Source: Anseranas semipalmata (Eukaryota > Chordata > Aves > Anseriformes > Anseranatidae). From it: a DNA stretch of 64,000 nucleotides. The notes beneath the pieces are model-generated. The model made no database searches. It was not told where the DNA came from and saw nothing but the letters and a program-made list of their open reading frames with translations. Position 1 is the stretch's first letter; each line of letters starts with the position of its first letter. The stretch lies in the NCBI GenBank assembly GCA_013399115.1, contig VXAA01003344.1:64731-128730 (forward strand), read 5' to 3'. Positions 62,661 through 64,000 of the stretch are shown here, in pieces. The position numbers and the translations under genes are program-made.

Positions 62661-62748
62661 CTCGGCTCGGCGGGGGTGCGGGGGGAGTGGGATGCTCGTG
62701 AGTGTGTGTCTGCGCGCGCATGTGTGTCTGGAGCGAGGGCGAGCCGAG

Positions 62749-63290
62749 CTACACGTACCACTCCTTTTTGGAAATAAAAGATCCGTCGTTCTGCGAGACC
62801 ATGTTCTCTGCTATGTCGAGCTGCTCGGGGTCGTACTGGAAGCCGAGTGTCCTTTCGTCGTAAGGCTCGGGGTGCGCCTCCCCCTCGTCTACCGTGAAGT
62901 AAGGCCGCTTAGCATCCTCCTCGTATTTGTTGGGGCCGCCCAGCTTGCGCTCACCTCCCGCATCCTCGTCCTCGTCTTCGTAGGTGCTGCCGCCCAGCGG
63001 GCCCGGCTTCTTCTCGTCGTCCGAGTCGTCGGGGTACTGGAGGTTTTGGGCCATGGGGGGGTGATGCTGCGGGATGCCGGCCTTGCTGTAGCCATTGCCG
63101 TACACGTGCTTCTTTGTGCTGTAGTCACCCTTGAAGGTGTGACGCCGACGCCGGAGTACCACAAAGAGCACCACGGCCACCACCAGGACCAGCGAGATTC
63201 CTCCCACTATGCCCCCGATCACAGGGGTGGGGATGTTCGTCTGCACCACGGATTTGCGATCATCGATTGGAGACGGGGTGTAGGGAAATT
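62749..63290 (-). CDS. NECTIN1: NECTIN1 alpha terminal coding exon (transmembrane and afadin-binding tail)
   Basis: This is the last coding exon of classical nectin-1 alpha, a calcium-independent adhesion molecule of adherens junctions and synapses. A pyrimidine-rich acceptor ending CAG (63291-63293) precedes it, and entry is in phase 1. It encodes 179 whole codons: about 22 extracellular residues starting FPYTPSP, a hydrophobic helix of about 23 residues (VIGGIVGG...LFVVL), then RRRR and a 134-residue cytoplasmic tail. The tail blocks HTFKGDYSTKKHVYGNGYS, PQHHPPMAQNLQYPDDSDD and NMVSQNDGSFISKKEWYV are diagnostic of nectin-1. The final EWYV is the family's ligand for the afadin PDZ domain, which links nectins to actin. 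TAG is at 62749-62751. An acidic run (EDEDEDAGG) sits where mammals have a longer Glu/Gly stretch. The N-terminal exons lie beyond the window, so the gene is partial here. Confidence 0.98.
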
Positions 63291-64000
63291 CTGGGTAGGA
63301 AAAGACAGATGGAAGGGGGAACAGTGTCAAACCATGCGGAAACGCGCCCTCCCTCCGTGCTTTCATTGCCATTTTTTGGGGGGTGGAGGGGTGGGAAGAT
63401 GAGGGTAAGGAACAGGGAAGGGAAAAACCAGGGAAAGGGGAAAGGGATGCGTCCTCGCAGGGATCAGCGCGCAGCAGCTCTGCCTCGGCGTGGGGAAGCG
63501 CCGTGCCGTGCCAAGCTCGCCAAGCCGCATGCAGGAGCCCAGCAGGCTGGAAGCGGCGTTTCCCTCCGCACCCACCCAGTTCCTCCAGACGTGCTCGGAT
63601 CCCACACGCCCAGCGCCGGGAGGCCGGGTGCTTTCCGTTTCACGCGGGGGGCACCACAGGTCTGGTTTGCCAGCACGTACCGACAGCCCTAAGATGCTTC
63701 AGTGCAGGGAGCAAGACCCAAACCCACCCAACGGTGGGCACCGAGCAGCCACGGTGCTTCACGTCCCCCTCCTCGGCATCCCAGCCCAGCCTGAGCCCAA
63801 CCTGGAGGGCAGCAGCACCTCGTCGTCCCTCTCCCACCCACCCCACCCACGATCCACGGCCACACGGTGATGCCCGGGCTCGTGGCTGGCTCCCGCTTGC
63901 TGCCCACCCTTCTGCTTCTGCTGTTCCCGTGGCCAGCACGGTTCCACTGCTCATGCCAGTCTTGTTCCCACAGACACCCTCAACTATTCATAAAAAAATA
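63291..64000 (-). other. NECTIN1 intron upstream of the alpha terminal exon (partial)
   Basis: The minus-strand acceptor at 63291-63293 defines the 3' end of this intron. The rest to the window edge is C-rich and G-rich without a recognisable exon, so the Ig-domain exon that both modules splice from lies further upstream, outside the window. Confidence 0.85.

Larger units (their letters stand above)
57290..62748 (-). other. NECTIN1: NECTIN1 alpha 3' untranslated region (extent inferred)
   Basis: The sequence after the alpha stop codon runs without an obvious gene to a region typical of a vertebrate mRNA end near 57.3 kb, rich in A/T homopolymers on both strands. Several minus-strand AATAAA hexamers could end transcripts: 61219-61224 (UTR about 1.5 kb), 58569-58574, 57611-57616 and 57311-57316 (UTR about 5.4 kb). 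The last is followed by a U/GU-rich stretch and is my preferred distal end. A 42-N gap (62619-62660) lies about 90-130 bases after the stop. Open frames here on either strand are GC-driven and show no family resemblance. In the mRNA sense there is a long U-run at about 61264-61287 and an A-run at 57354-57363 that could misprime oligo-dT. Confidence 0.6.

Noticed and set aside
62494..63402. 302-residue open frame on the plus strand
   Set aside because: It lies antisense to the NECTIN1 alpha exon, runs through the N gap and has no family likeness. The open frame follows from the GC-rich coding strand opposite.
1..64000. CRISPR array, operons, phage or insertion sequences, tRNA or rRNA genes
   Set aside because: None seen. 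The window has vertebrate gene structure with introns and CR1 relics, and its regular repeats are simple microsatellites without spacers.

Overview
The window is vertebrate nuclear DNA, most probably from a bird. It is sparsely genic, shows no young SINE families, and its recognisable interspersed repeats are decayed CR1 LINE pieces plus a few ancient MIR-like fragments. It contains assembly gaps (42 N at 62619-62660; single N at 45766, 52038 and 57698). Nothing prokaryotic (operon, CRISPR, insertion sequence) is present.

One protein-coding gene is supported: the 3' half of NECTIN1 (nectin-1, a junctional immunoglobulin-superfamily adhesion molecule), on the minus strand and therefore read from high to low coordinates. 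Its promoter, signal peptide and three Ig domains lie beyond base 64000. First in transcription order is the terminal exon of the classical alpha form (62749-63290): juxtamembrane segment, transmembrane helix, and the conserved tail ending in the afadin-binding motif EWYV. A long 3' UTR follows, down to about 57.3 kb. About 20 kb further on is an alternative membrane-and-tail module: a second transmembrane exon (42974-43121), an 88-nt proline-rich exon (40939-41026) and a 111-nt exon (40315-40425). These correspond to the human isoform 2 (HIgR) tail. All junction phases agree, including a phase-1 entry identical to that of the alpha exon, so the two modules are mutually exclusive.

Beyond the 111-nt exon there are two further candidate terminal exons, both phase 0, both behind good splice acceptors and both beginning Asn-Ser-Gly. 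Exon A (35121-35261) encodes two ITIM-type tyrosine motifs (VHYAEL and VEYATI, 27 residues apart). Exon B (28393-28611) encodes a different 72-residue tail ending in EQYV, which again fits the nectin-type PDZ ligand. Reading through the 111-nt exon's donor gives a third, very short ending. The locus may therefore encode adhesion receptors with one ectodomain and four cytoplasmic endings: afadin-linked (alpha), short, ITIM-bearing, and a second PDZ-ligand tail. This is the most interesting content of the window. The exon structure is read from the sequence; signalling functions are inferred.

From 1 to about 27 kb I see no gene. This is sequence downstream of NECTIN1 and holds a CR1 3' end (about 100-335), MIR-like pieces, an orphan CpG-rich block (5925-6260), microsatellites and AT-rich stretches that look like conserved non-coding elements. 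Introns carry a decayed CR1 reverse-transcriptase segment (51770-52540) and an AT-rich block with a perfect POU octamer (53140-53330).
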